Assembly (NCBI RefSeq): GCF_013201685.1
Contig: NZ_CP053844.1
Span: 496,001-560,000 of the forward strand
Source of the DNA: Campylobacter geochelonis
Lineage (GTDB): Bacteria > Campylobacterota > Campylobacteria > Campylobacterales > Campylobacteraceae
Direction of reading: 5' to 3'
Length of the DNA: 64,000 bases
Both the position numbers and the translations under genes were made by a program. Numbering within the stretch: position 1 is the first letter of the stretch; every line of letters begins with the position of its first letter. The notes under the pieces are model-generated. The model was not told the DNA's origin. It saw only the letters and a list, made by a program, of their open reading frames with translations, and did no database searches. Of this stretch, positions 28,310 through 35,140 are shown one piece after another.

Positions 28310-28390
28310 ATCCATTAAAAAATGGATAAAAAAATGGAATAAAATGGGGTAAAAAAGTGGGGTTAGTTAAATTTACTCCATTTTTTTTAA
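28310..28390. repeat. cluster of aaaaaatgg-type repeats, probable integrase arm sites
   Basis: tccatt/aatgga forms a small inverted repeat at 28311-28326. It is followed by further copies of A5-7 then tgg (aaaaaaatggaa, aaaatgggg, aaaaaagtgggg), and an opposite-strand copy actccatttttttt near 28375-28388. Clusters like this beside att sites are commonly arm-type binding sites of integrases. Confidence 0.5.
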
Positions 28391-28466
28391 AATATCCAAA
28401 AAACTGTAAAAAACAATCGCTAAACATATAATTAGTTATGCATACATTTAAAAAAAAGGCATAGCG

Positions 28467-29684
28467 ATGAAACAAAATAATACTCCAATACGAAGTCAGG
28501 TGGGCTTTAAAAACACCCCAGACCTATTTTTAAAAAATTTCGAGTTGTCATTCGGCATAAAAAAATATAAGGAAAATATAGCTAAAAATTTAAAGCTAGA
28601 ATGCATAAGAAATGCTAGTGGACGCACTGTTAGGACGTTCTACGCAGTGGACGGCTCTGTGATAAAAAAAATAGGAAAAGTTGGTGAAATAAGCTTTAAA
28701 GACGCGTTAAAAAAAGTTGAAGAATTTAAAACAGATGGCGGAAAAGCTTCTCGAGCAAACCCAAGTTTTAAGGACGTTTATTGTGAATATATACGATTAA
28801 AATGTCCCGACTTCAGCGAAAATACGCTAAAGAAAAAAAACGTAATATTTAGAAAATTTAAAAAAATTGAAAATAAACCAATAAAAACTATAATTCTTTC
28901 GGATATAGTAGAAATTTGCGATAAATACACATCTAAAACGGCAATGCTTACCCATATTTGGGGTTTGGCAAATTTAATTTTACAGTTTGCTGTGGACAGT
29001 GGCATCATCGCTCAAAACCCCCTTACAGGGCGCAAGGTAGGGGGCAGGTACAACATCAAGAAAACAATAGGACACGGGTATCTTGACCCGCACAAGCCCC
29101 AAAATTTGATTGCGTTAATTAAATATATTAAAAACAACAAATTGTCTTTGGGTGTCAAAAATGCCCTTAAAATGGGGCTTATAACGGGTTTGAGAAGTAA
29201 AAACATCAGAACGCTCAAGAAAAACCAATTGAAAAAAAACGATAACGGCGAATTTTATCTTGAATTTGCTGCCGACGAAACAAAAGCGCGAAAAATTCAG
29301 CATTTGGGCATCCCGTCTAGGCTTGCTGCGTGGTTGCATTCGTTAGAAACTCAAAATGACCTATTTTTTCCAAACTCGTTTGGCGGCGAGCTGTCAGAAA
29401 ACACGTTGTCTAAGGCATTAAACGGCTTTGAAATTTACGAAATGCATGAGGGAGGAAATTTTGTTTTTCATTCGTTGAGAAAAGTGTTATCTACTTTTGC
29501 GAATGAATACGGAAATAGCTATATAAAGGGCGTTTCGGTAGAACGAGTACTTTTCCACGACCCCCAAACGGGGGTTGCAAAAATTTATAACAAAGCAACA
29601 AATATTTTGGAAACCAAAAGGGTCTTAGAATGGTGGCTTGACTATCTTAATGTAGCTTCTAATGTCGATATTTTGGGGGTTTGA
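28467..29684 (+). CDS. tyrosine-type integrase of the tRNA-Arg element
   Basis: A 405-residue site-specific recombinase. Catalytic residues are visible: Arg243 in TGLRSKNIR, His335 and Arg338 in HSLRKVLSTF, a second His in LFHDPQTG, and the nucleophile Tyr374 in AKIYNKAT. A SAM-like core-binding part covers about residues 95-190. It reads away from the tRNA, about 300 bases from attL, the standard place for such a gene. It is intact. A degraded partial copy of the same gene type lies at 34928-35140. Its job is integration and excision at the tRNA-Arg site. Confidence 0.92.
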   Translation: MKQNNTPIRSQVGFKNTPDLFLKNFELSFGIKKYKENIAKNLKLECIRNASGRTVRTFYAVDGSVIKKIGKVGEISFKDALKKVEEFKTDGGKASRANPSFKDVYCEYIRLKCPDFSENTLKKKNVIFRKFKKIENKPIKTIILSDIVEICDKYTSKTAMLTHIWGLANLILQFAVDSGIIAQNPLTGRKVGGRYNIKKTIGHGYLDPHKPQNLIALIKYIKNNKLSLGVKNALKMGLITGLRSKNIRTLKKNQLKKNDNGEFYLEFAADETKARKIQHLGIPSRLAAWLHSLETQNDLFFPNSFGGELSENTLSKALNGFEIYEMHEGGNFVFHSLRKVLSTFANEYGNSYIKGVSVERVLFHDPQTGVAKIYNKATNILETKRVLEWWLDYLNVASNVDILGV

Positions 29685-29685
29685 G

Positions 29686-29832
29686 ATGTTTTTGTGTTTA
29701 GGGTCAAGGCTCAGCGAAGTGTTTAGTTTTGTAACGAATAGCTATTTTCTAGCTGAACCTTTGCAAAAATTGTACCAAATTAGGATTAAATTCAGCTTTA
29801 AAAATTTACCCCACTGTACGGGGGGAAAATGA
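29686..29832 (+). CDS. candidate 48-aa small ORF coupled to the Rep-like gene
   Basis: An ATG two bases after the integrase stop opens a 48-codon frame (MFLCLGSRLSEVFSF... to ...NLPHCTGGK). Its TGA overlaps the ATG of the next gene in an ATGA arrangement. The ribosome site of that next gene (ggggga) lies in a cccc-actgta-cgggg hairpin that translation of this ORF would open. It has no recognisable domain and no strong ribosome site of its own. It may be a leader peptide that couples integrase read-through to Rep synthesis, or chance. Confidence 0.35.
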   Translation: MFLCLGSRLSEVFSFVTNSYFLAEPLQKLYQIRIKFSFKNLPHCTGGK

Positions 29833-31139
29833 CTAACATAACCCGCCAACCCCGCTACCTTCGGTATTTGGAAGCGAAAAAAAGAGAACAAGACGAAAAA
29901 ATAAATAAAATTTGGGAGGAATATAGGCTAAAAAAAACCGATGATTTTGATGTTTTTATGGACGAACCAGTTAAACGCACAGTATATACTCAAAATTTCG
30001 ACCTTGATAAAAGGCTCGAAAACGCGATATACAGGGAGCCAGAAGATGAAAACAGCATTTTTACAGTTGAACCAAAGTTAAAAAAACAAATTTCAGAAAA
30101 CGTTTTTTTGCAAACAAACGAAAACAAAAATTTATGTAAAAATTTGGAAGTTGCAACTATCACTTTGTGTTTAAATGCCCAAGAAATCGGCATTGAAACG
30201 AAAAAATACAGCGTCAAAGCCCATCAATATTATCGAATTTTAACGAATCAAGAAATCGCCAAAAAATTAATAAATCATCTTCAAAGCACCATTTCAAGGG
30301 GCTTGAAGCGATACAAAACCTGGTGTGTTTATGCCCTCGAAAGGCATTTTTCAGGCGAACCGCACTTGCATTGCACCTTGTTTTGTTCTGCCTTTGAAAA
30401 ACAAAAAATAATGAGTATCTTGCGTAGGAGATACCCTGTGGATGGGGCTCTCGGCGAGGTTTGCAACCCCCAGTATCTCTTAAAATCAACTTCAAAATCC
30501 GAAAATGGAAAAATTTTCAACACCGCCAAAATTTTTGGCGTTCAAGACAACAAAAAACTCTATTTTATAACCCATAACGTGGCAAATTCTCAAAGTTGGC
30601 TTCAAATTTCAGCTAAATTACAGGAATTTTTTGAAGCAGAATTCGAAGCAAAAAAACGCCAAATTCAAAACCGAAAACTAAAACGTATCAAAAATGAAAA
30701 TGCCATCAAACCACCTGAAAATCGAGAGTTTGTAATCAGCAAGACAATTTTAGTGCCATACACCCCCAAAAAACGGGTGCCAAAAAAAAGAGAAATTGAT
30801 AGAGTAGATATACAGTTGAGATTTAAAACAGGAAGATATCATTTAAATTACAAATTTTCTAGAAAAATCACAAATTTACAATTCAATAAATTTAAAAATG
30901 AGTTAAAAAAACAAGCGAAAAATCTAGAATCAAAAGAGCAAGTAAAAGAATTAATCAAAGCCCTAAAAACTAAGTTCAAATTAAATCAAAAACGCCCTAA
31001 AAAAGCTCCTAAAATCAAGCAGGAACCCGTAACTTATATGGTTTCAACTAGCCCTTATTTTTCCCAACCAAAAGAGCCAAAAACAATCAAAAAGCCCCAA
31101 AAAGAACCGCCTAAAATAGATTTGTTTGACGGTAATTAG
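29829..31139 (+). CDS. HUH-endonuclease Rep-like protein of the element
   Basis: A 436-residue basic protein. The HUH metal motif is seen as HFSGEPHLHCTLF (His179 and His181, U = Leu). About 35 residues later comes NPQYLLKSTSK, with Tyr216 and Lys in the YxxK pattern typical of the nucleophile motif in rolling-circle initiators. The N-terminal 120 residues are charged and the C-terminal 160 are strongly Lys-rich, probably DNA-binding. I infer nicking at an origin in the element or its plasmid ancestor. No helicase domain is present. Translation may be coupled to the small upstream ORF. A relaxase role cannot be excluded, but a MobV-like relaxase lies downstream. Confidence 0.7.
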   Translation: MTNITRQPRYLRYLEAKKREQDEKINKIWEEYRLKKTDDFDVFMDEPVKRTVYTQNFDLDKRLENAIYREPEDENSIFTVEPKLKKQISENVFLQTNENKNLCKNLEVATITLCLNAQEIGIETKKYSVKAHQYYRILTNQEIAKKLINHLQSTISRGLKRYKTWCVYALERHFSGEPHLHCTLFCSAFEKQKIMSILRRRYPVDGALGEVCNPQYLLKSTSKSENGKIFNTAKIFGVQDNKKLYFITHNVANSQSWLQISAKLQEFFEAEFEAKKRQIQNRKLKRIKNENAIKPPENREFVISKTILVPYTPKKRVPKKREIDRVDIQLRFKTGRYHLNYKFSRKITNLQFNKFKNELKKQAKNLESKEQVKELIKALKTKFKLNQKRPKKAPKIKQEPVTYMVSTSPYFSQPKEPKTIKKPQKEPPKIDLFDGN

Positions 31140-31154
31140 CAATAGAAAAAGAAG

Positions 31155-31178
31155 CCTTAATCGCGGTCGCGATTAAGG
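31155..31178. repeat. perfect 10-bp hairpin after the Rep-like gene
   Basis: ccttaatcgc and gcgattaagg (31155-31164 and 31169-31178) form a perfect 10-bp stem with loop ggtc. No T-run follows, so this is unlikely to be a terminator alone. A GC-rich stem with a small loop beside a rep gene is a possible nick-site hairpin. Confidence 0.6.
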
Positions 31179-31194
31179 GCAAGGCATTAAGGGG

Positions 31195-31229
31195 CTGACA
31201 GGGACGCGTCCCTGTCAGGCTTTTTTTTT
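31195..31229 (+). terminator. terminator with a 24-base perfect palindrome
   Basis: ctgacagggacg and cgtccctgtcag (31195-31218) form a perfect 24-base palindrome, then gc and a run of nine T. It ends the integrase-Rep transcription unit and is one of the strongest terminators in the window. Confidence 0.9.
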
Positions 31230-31245
31230 CTACTGCTTAGCTTGT

Positions 31246-31300
31246 TTGGAGATAACAAATTTTTTTACTATAATTAATGTAAGTAAGTAATTAAAATTAC
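31246..31300 (+). promoter_or_regulatory. promoter with overlapping palindromic operator
   Basis: TTGGAG (31246-31251), a 17-base spacer and TATAAT (31269-31274) form a sigma70 promoter 46 bases ahead of the next ATG. The palindrome gtaatt-aa-aattac (31287-31300) lies just after the start-site area, where a repressor would block it. Confidence 0.65.
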
Positions 31301-31319
31301 AAATTCAAAGGAGTCAAAA

Positions 31320-31526
31320 ATGAGAACAAATGTTAAAAAAATTTACAACTTATTATCGAAGATTCAAGAAGCCGAAAAAGCCGAATTGAAGGCAAAATTT
31401 GCGTTAGAAAAAATCCAAAAAAACTTGGAGCAACTGGATGCGGAATTGGGCATTTTAATCGCCCAAAACCCCTCAAAAATGGTTGGAAATATTAGCACAC
31501 CTGTTACCCCATCGTCATCGTTTTGA
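31320..31526 (+). CDS. small coiled-coil protein, 68 aa
   Basis: The ATG follows a clear aaaggag site. Residues about 5-50 form one charged helix with heptad character (KIYNLLSKIQEAEKAELKAKFALEKIQKNLEQLDAELGIL), and the tail PSKMVGNISTPVTPSSSF is polar. No HTH is obvious. Its size and place before a relaxase suggest an accessory or regulatory role such as a MobC- or copy-control-like function, but this is inference. It has its own promoter and a possible operator. Confidence 0.65.
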   Translation: MRTNVKKIYNLLSKIQEAEKAELKAKFALEKIQKNLEQLDAELGILIAQNPSKMVGNISTPVTPSSSF

Positions 31527-31646
31527 GAGCCCTTGTGGCTCTTAAAACCTCATTCCTCGTTAGCTCTGCTAACGTTTAATGAGCCCATTAAACAATAGTA
31601 CCGAAGGTACTATTGAAAATGGGTTTTTTGCACCCCACAAGGGGGC
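31526..31646 (+). repeat. array of four hairpins ahead of the relaxase gene
   Basis: Four inverted repeats follow one another: agagcc/ggctct (31526-31542), cgttagc/gctaacg (31558-31574), cccatt..caatagtacc/ggtactattg..aatggg (31584-31623) and cacccc/ggggg (31631-31646). The third is long and perfect in its core and is followed by six T. Candidate roles are attenuation of the relaxase gene, or an origin (oriT or single-strand origin). Confidence 0.6.
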
Positions 31647-31664
31647 ACAAAAAAAGGAGAAAAA

Positions 31665-33437
31665 ATGGCAAGAAAAAGCAGCGGAAATATTCAAAAGGCT
31701 CTTCGGCTGTGTTTCGAGCATATGTTTCGGGAAGGTTTTCTGGCTCAAACGGTTTTTCCTGAACGTTTGAACCTAAATGAATATTCTTCAAACTCAACCG
31801 AGGCTCGAAAAAAATGGAAAAAAATGCAAGAGGAAAGTCGCGAAAAATACAAAAAACGAGTCGGACGTTATCCGAAATGGTCTAGCGAAAATACATTGCA
31901 GGAAATGGTTGTAAATTTGGACGAGAACTGTAACCTTGAAACGTTGCAAAAAATAGCGGAAACTGTGGAGAAAACGATGGGATATCGGTGCCTCGCGATG
32001 GCGGTTCACAGGGACGAGGGCTACTACGATTCAGAGGGCAAATTTCATACAAATTTCCACGGACACTTGGTGTTTTTTTCAGTCGATGAAAATGGAATGC
32101 AACTAACGAGGGAAAATTTTCGCCACCCCCAAAAAATGCGTGACCTGCAGACCCAAATAGCCGAGATTTCGGGCTTGGAACGGGGCGAAATTGGCTCAAA
32201 ACGTAAACGTTTGGAACACAAACAATACAAAATACACATAAAAGCACAAGAAGAAGCCGTAAAGCCCCTAAAAATCGAGATAAAAGCCCTAAAAAATGAA
32301 CTTGAACGGCTAAAAAATCGACCAAAAATTCAGGCAAATTACAAGGAAGATTTGCAAAAAATAGAACTTGAGTTGAACGCTAAAGACCGACAGTGGAGAG
32401 ATTTATTTGCTCGTGGCTGCTCCGCTGGAAATTCTGATTTATACAAGGTTATAATCGACCAAACAAAATCCGAAATCGAGCAGTTGAAACTCAAAAAACA
32501 AGAAATTCAGGACAAAATCAAAGCAACCGAAATCGATGAAGCAACTGAAAATCATAAATCTTATTCCGAAAAAATCGAAACAACTACCCAAAATAAGGCT
32601 CAAAATGCCCTAAAATCGGCAGTTTGGAGCAACTATAAAGAGGTGCTAGAACAGCTAAAAGCAGATGATGGCGACCAGTTTTGGGTATATAAATCTTTGG
32701 TCTGGAATCAAGTTAATCAAAATTTAAAAAAACTCCAAAGTGCCGATTTGATGGGGTTGACAGAACAAGAGTTAGAGAAACTCATCGATGATACAACGAG
32801 CCTTGAAGTTGTGAAAGACAACTTTTTGTTGGGGCTCGAGCGTTCGCTCGGGTATGAAGCAAACCACGCTAAATTGGGGTTTGACACCGTTTTTCAAAAG
32901 ATTTTCTGGAACCTAGTTTTTATCGCGGGTGTGCTTCTTAAAAACGCAACTGCGAACACAAAAACCATTCAGGAACCCCTAAAAGCGGACTTGCGAAAGC
33001 AAATTGAAGAAATAAAAGAACTAAAAACCGAAGCAAACATTCGAAACGCCCGAATTTTGCAACAAAAACAAAAAGAAATTGAGAGTTTGGCAATCAAAAT
33101 TCAAGACCAACAAAATCAAAAAAATGATAATGTCACAATATCCAAAAAATTAGCAAGAGCCGAAATCAAGGGGCTTGAAGCAGAATTAAAGGCTAAAAAT
33201 TTAGAAGTTAGGACAGAATTACAGACACTAAAAGCCGACCGGAAAGACTACTCGAGATGGGAATATAAAATTAATCAAATAAAAACAGAAATAGAAGCAT
33301 TAAAAAAAGATATAGATAATGTAACCGAATCAAAAGTTGCTGAAATTCAAACCAAAATCGACCAACTTCAAACTCCGAAAATTGAAAAAGCCCCTGAAAT
33401 TTCCCAAAATTCGCACAAAAATGGGTTGAGTTTTTAA
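31665..33437 (+). CDS. MobV-like relaxase with long coiled-coil tail
   Basis: A 590-residue protein. Near the N-terminus is AVHRDEGYY...NFHGHLVFFSVDENGMQLT, with His115, His132 and His134. This matches the HxDE...HxHxxF metal motif of MobV/Pre relaxases, which nick oriT for mobilisation. Residues about 190-320 and 440-575 are long charged coiled coils (ALKNELERLKNR, EIKELKTEANIRNARILQQK). A hydrophobic stretch near residues 415-430 (KIFWNLVFIAGVLL) may touch a membrane or coupling protein. The ATG follows an aaggag site. No type IV secretion genes are present, so transfer would need a helper. Confidence 0.72.
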   Translation: MARKSSGNIQKALRLCFEHMFREGFLAQTVFPERLNLNEYSSNSTEARKKWKKMQEESREKYKKRVGRYPKWSSENTLQEMVVNLDENCNLETLQKIAETVEKTMGYRCLAMAVHRDEGYYDSEGKFHTNFHGHLVFFSVDENGMQLTRENFRHPQKMRDLQTQIAEISGLERGEIGSKRKRLEHKQYKIHIKAQEEAVKPLKIEIKALKNELERLKNRPKIQANYKEDLQKIELELNAKDRQWRDLFARGCSAGNSDLYKVIIDQTKSEIEQLKLKKQEIQDKIKATEIDEATENHKSYSEKIETTTQNKAQNALKSAVWSNYKEVLEQLKADDGDQFWVYKSLVWNQVNQNLKKLQSADLMGLTEQELEKLIDDTTSLEVVKDNFLLGLERSLGYEANHAKLGFDTVFQKIFWNLVFIAGVLLKNATANTKTIQEPLKADLRKQIEEIKELKTEANIRNARILQQKQKEIESLAIKIQDQQNQKNDNVTISKKLARAEIKGLEAELKAKNLEVRTELQTLKADRKDYSRWEYKINQIKTEIEALKKDIDNVTESKVAEIQTKIDQLQTPKIEKAPEISQNSHKNGLSF

Positions 33438-33545
33438 ACCCCTCAACCCCCTGTCCCTCCCCTTATAATCGACCTTAGACAATAAAAACAACGAACCACT
33501 TGATATATATAATAAATATAATAAGCCAAAAAAAAATACACCCCA

Positions 33546-33564
33546 CCCCCCCCCCAAAAAAAAA
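33546..33564 (+). repeat. C10A9 homopolymer tract
   Basis: Ten C (33546-33555) then nine A (33556-33564), 109 bases after the relaxase stop. It is outside any supported gene. Long C/G runs are slippage-prone in Campylobacter, so the length may vary. Confidence 0.9.
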
Positions 33565-33580
33565 GAGAGAAAAATAAAAT

Positions 33581-33745
33581 TTGGTTTTAACTAAAAATTT
33601 GATATAATTACAAAACAACAGGGTACGTTAGCCCTTTAGTAGTAGGAATAAAAAGCACATCTTACCAACGTAGGAAAGCTCCTCCAACAACAAGATTAAA
33701 CTAGGTCAGCAAGACCTTTAGAGGGGGTTGAATTTTTTCTCTCCC
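33581..33745 (+). ncRNA. candidate structured small RNA with its own promoter
   Basis: TTGGTT-16-TATAAT (33581-33608) precedes about 130 bases that lack an ORF and are richer in G and C than the surroundings. They hold tacgtt/aacgta, cctc/gagg and aggtc/gacct pairings, then a run of six T at 33733-33738 as a possible end. This could be a copy-control or fertility RNA, or part of an origin. It is not matched to a known family by eye. Confidence 0.35.
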
Positions 33746-33774
33746 TTGACACTAAAAAACAAAAATTATATAAT
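33746..33774 (+). promoter_or_regulatory. perfect consensus promoter with no gene behind it
   Basis: TTGACA (33746-33751), a 17-base spacer and TATAAT (33769-33774). Both boxes match consensus. Downstream to the att site at 34030 there is no ORF with a ribosome site, only AT-rich sequence with tandem acgttttt repeats near 33892-33909 and the hairpin ccagtt/aactgg near 33953-33974. Confidence 0.75.
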
Positions 33775-34029
33775 TGTAAAAGTTGAAAACGAATAGCTAA
33801 TTAAAATAAAAGAAGTGTTACATTTTAAGTTTAATAAAAAAATAAACCTTAAATCACATATAAATCACACTTTTTTTAGCTTAAGTTTAGCACGTTTTTG
33901 TACGTTTTTTGGCTGTTTTTGAGTCAATTCTTAAAAAAGTTTTACCCCAGTTGGCAAAAACTGGAGCAAAAAAAATAAAACGATGATAAGAAACTCGAGA
34001 AATGGACACTTTATAAGCAGTGTGATACT

Positions 34030-34044
34030 TGTTGGGGACACCAT
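34030..34044 (+). repeat. attR-type 15-bp direct repeat
   Basis: An exact copy of the tRNA-Arg 3' end repeat tgttggggacaccat. The preceding bases (cagtgtgatact) are a degenerate match to the tRNA T-arm, then similarity ends. It marks the right edge of the 5.9 kb element and the left edge of the decayed neighbouring element. Confidence 0.88.
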
Positions 34045-34154
34045 CAACCACTCTAATCCACTTTCTTAAACTCTAAATTATATAACCAAACCCCCTTATT
34101 TAAAGGCTTTTTAATCTAAATTAGTTTAAACTACTCTAACCAAATCTAATAAAA

Positions 34155-34329
34155 AGTGGTTACTAAAGTGGTTACTAACTATCAAAGCGGTAACCAAAAA
34201 AGCTAAATTTAGTTAAAAAATAGATGATTTTAGCTTAGTAAAAACTTAAATAATTTTTTGATAACTCTCTAAAAGCCCTATAAATAGGCATTTTAGAGAT
34301 ATTTTTTAGTAACCACTTTAGTAACCACT
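34155..34329. repeat. paired 12-bp repeats (arm-type sites) of the second element
   Basis: agtggttactaa occurs twice in tandem at 34155-34178. Its reverse complement ttagtaaccact occurs twice in tandem at 34306-34329. A related agcggtaacc lies near 34186. Between the pairs is a hairpin (tctctaaaagcc / ggcattttagaga, 34266-34299). Four exact copies flanking 127 AT-rich bases just before an integrase gene are likely integrase or excisionase binding sites. Confidence 0.75.
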
Positions 34330-34365
34330 AATTATAAAATGTAGATTTGGGACACAAGGAGTAAT

Positions 34366-34968
34366 GTGCTAAGTGATACGCAGATAAAAAATCTAAAGCC
34401 ACAAAATAAAGATTATTTTATAAGCGACATCGATAATTTATCGCTTGTTATAAAAACTAATGGTAATAAAATATGGCGATTTAGATATACAAGTCCAGCA
34501 ACCTTAAAGCGCCGTTTAATGGTTTTGGGAAATTACCCAGCTTTAAGCCTAGCTAATGCACGAAATAAAGCAACTAAATTTATTAATGATATAAGGCAAG
34601 GTTTCGACCCATTAGAGCTATTAAATGAGTTTAAAAGTCAAATAAAGCCAAGTTTCGAAAGTGTTATAAATGAATGGTTAGAAACTAAGAGTTATACAAC
34701 AGAAAAAACCCAAAAAAACATAAAATCGCTTATGATAAATGATGTGTTGCCAAGCTTGAAAGATAAAACCATAGATGAGATTAAGCACCCTGATTTAGTG
34801 AAGATTTTAATTCTCAAGCAATCAACAGCGCCAATAATGGCAAGTAAGTTGCTGAGATATTTAAATGATTTATGGCAGTATTCTTGCACGAAAGGCTATT
34901 GCGAAACTAAACAAATATTTCACTACAAAGTCAAACAGGCTTTAAAAGCACTCAAGACCTATTTTTGA
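34366..34968 (+). pseudogene. truncated P4-type integrase of a decayed element
   Basis: The GTG at 34366 opens an N-terminal DUF4102-type integrase (LSDTQIKNLKPQNKDYFISDIDNLSLVIKTNG...KIWRFRYTSP) and continues through the core-binding region to about residue 185. Full-length relatives have about 400 residues with R-H-R-Y catalytic sites. None of these remain, so it cannot recombine DNA. The last residues (about 188-200) come from a different sequence, a degenerate copy of the other integrase gene, and a stop follows. I read it as the product of a deletion or recombination between two integrase genes. Confidence 0.85.
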
Positions 34969-35140
34969 AAAATTTTGAGTTGCCGTTTGGTATTAAAAAA
35001 TACAAAGGAAAAATCGCTAAAAATTTAAAATTTGAATGCACACAAAACACCAGTGAACGGACAATATCAAGACTTACTCGCAGTAGAAAAATTATCAAAA
35101 ATAGGAAAGACGAATGAAATAAGCCTTAAAGCAAATAACG
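34928..35140 (+). pseudogene. degenerate fragment of a second integrase gene (similar to 28488-28710)
   Basis: The stretch aagacctatttttgaaaaattt, then tttggtattaaaaaatac and gctaaaaatttaaaatttgaatgc, tracks bases 28530-28615 of the intact integrase with scattered changes. Similarity runs to aataggaaa...gaaataagcc near 35136. A stop and small indels break the frame. Only the N-terminal fifth of the gene remains. Confidence 0.8.

Larger units (their letters stand above)
28157..34044. mobile_element. 5.9 kb integrated element in tRNA-Arg with integrase, HUH Rep and MobV-like relaxase
   Basis: The unit is bounded by the 15-bp att repeats. From left to right it holds an arm-site-like repeat block, a P4-type tyrosine integrase, a small coupled ORF, an HUH-type Rep-like protein, a strong double hairpin, a small coiled-coil protein, a hairpin array, a MobV-like relaxase, and about 600 bases of promoter- and hairpin-rich sequence. 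Base use differs from the flanks, with many A-runs next to CCCC/GGGG and frequent CGA and GGC codons. There is no visible cargo or conjugation apparatus. By inference it is a minimal mobilisable element that excises, may replicate by rolling circle, and uses a helper plasmid for transfer. Confidence 0.88.

Noticed and set aside
28310-28390. CRISPR-like array near the integrase
   Set aside because: Repeats are short, imperfect and A-rich without regular spacers; no cas gene is in the window. They fit integrase arm sites better.
31882-32337. 151-aa open frame on the - strand within the relaxase
   Set aside because: Antisense to the MobV-like gene, whose sense frame has motifs, a ribosome site and proper composition.
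33330-33557. 75-aa open frame on the - strand starting in the C-run
   Set aside because: Its start lies in the homopolymer and it reads through the end of the relaxase gene; Gly/Phe-rich start is an artefact. I considered a phase-variable gene but see none.
34021-34044. tRNA-like sequence at the right end of the element
   Set aside because: Only the last 14 bases of tRNA-Arg are kept exactly; the rest of the cloverleaf is absent, so it is an att copy and not a second tRNA.
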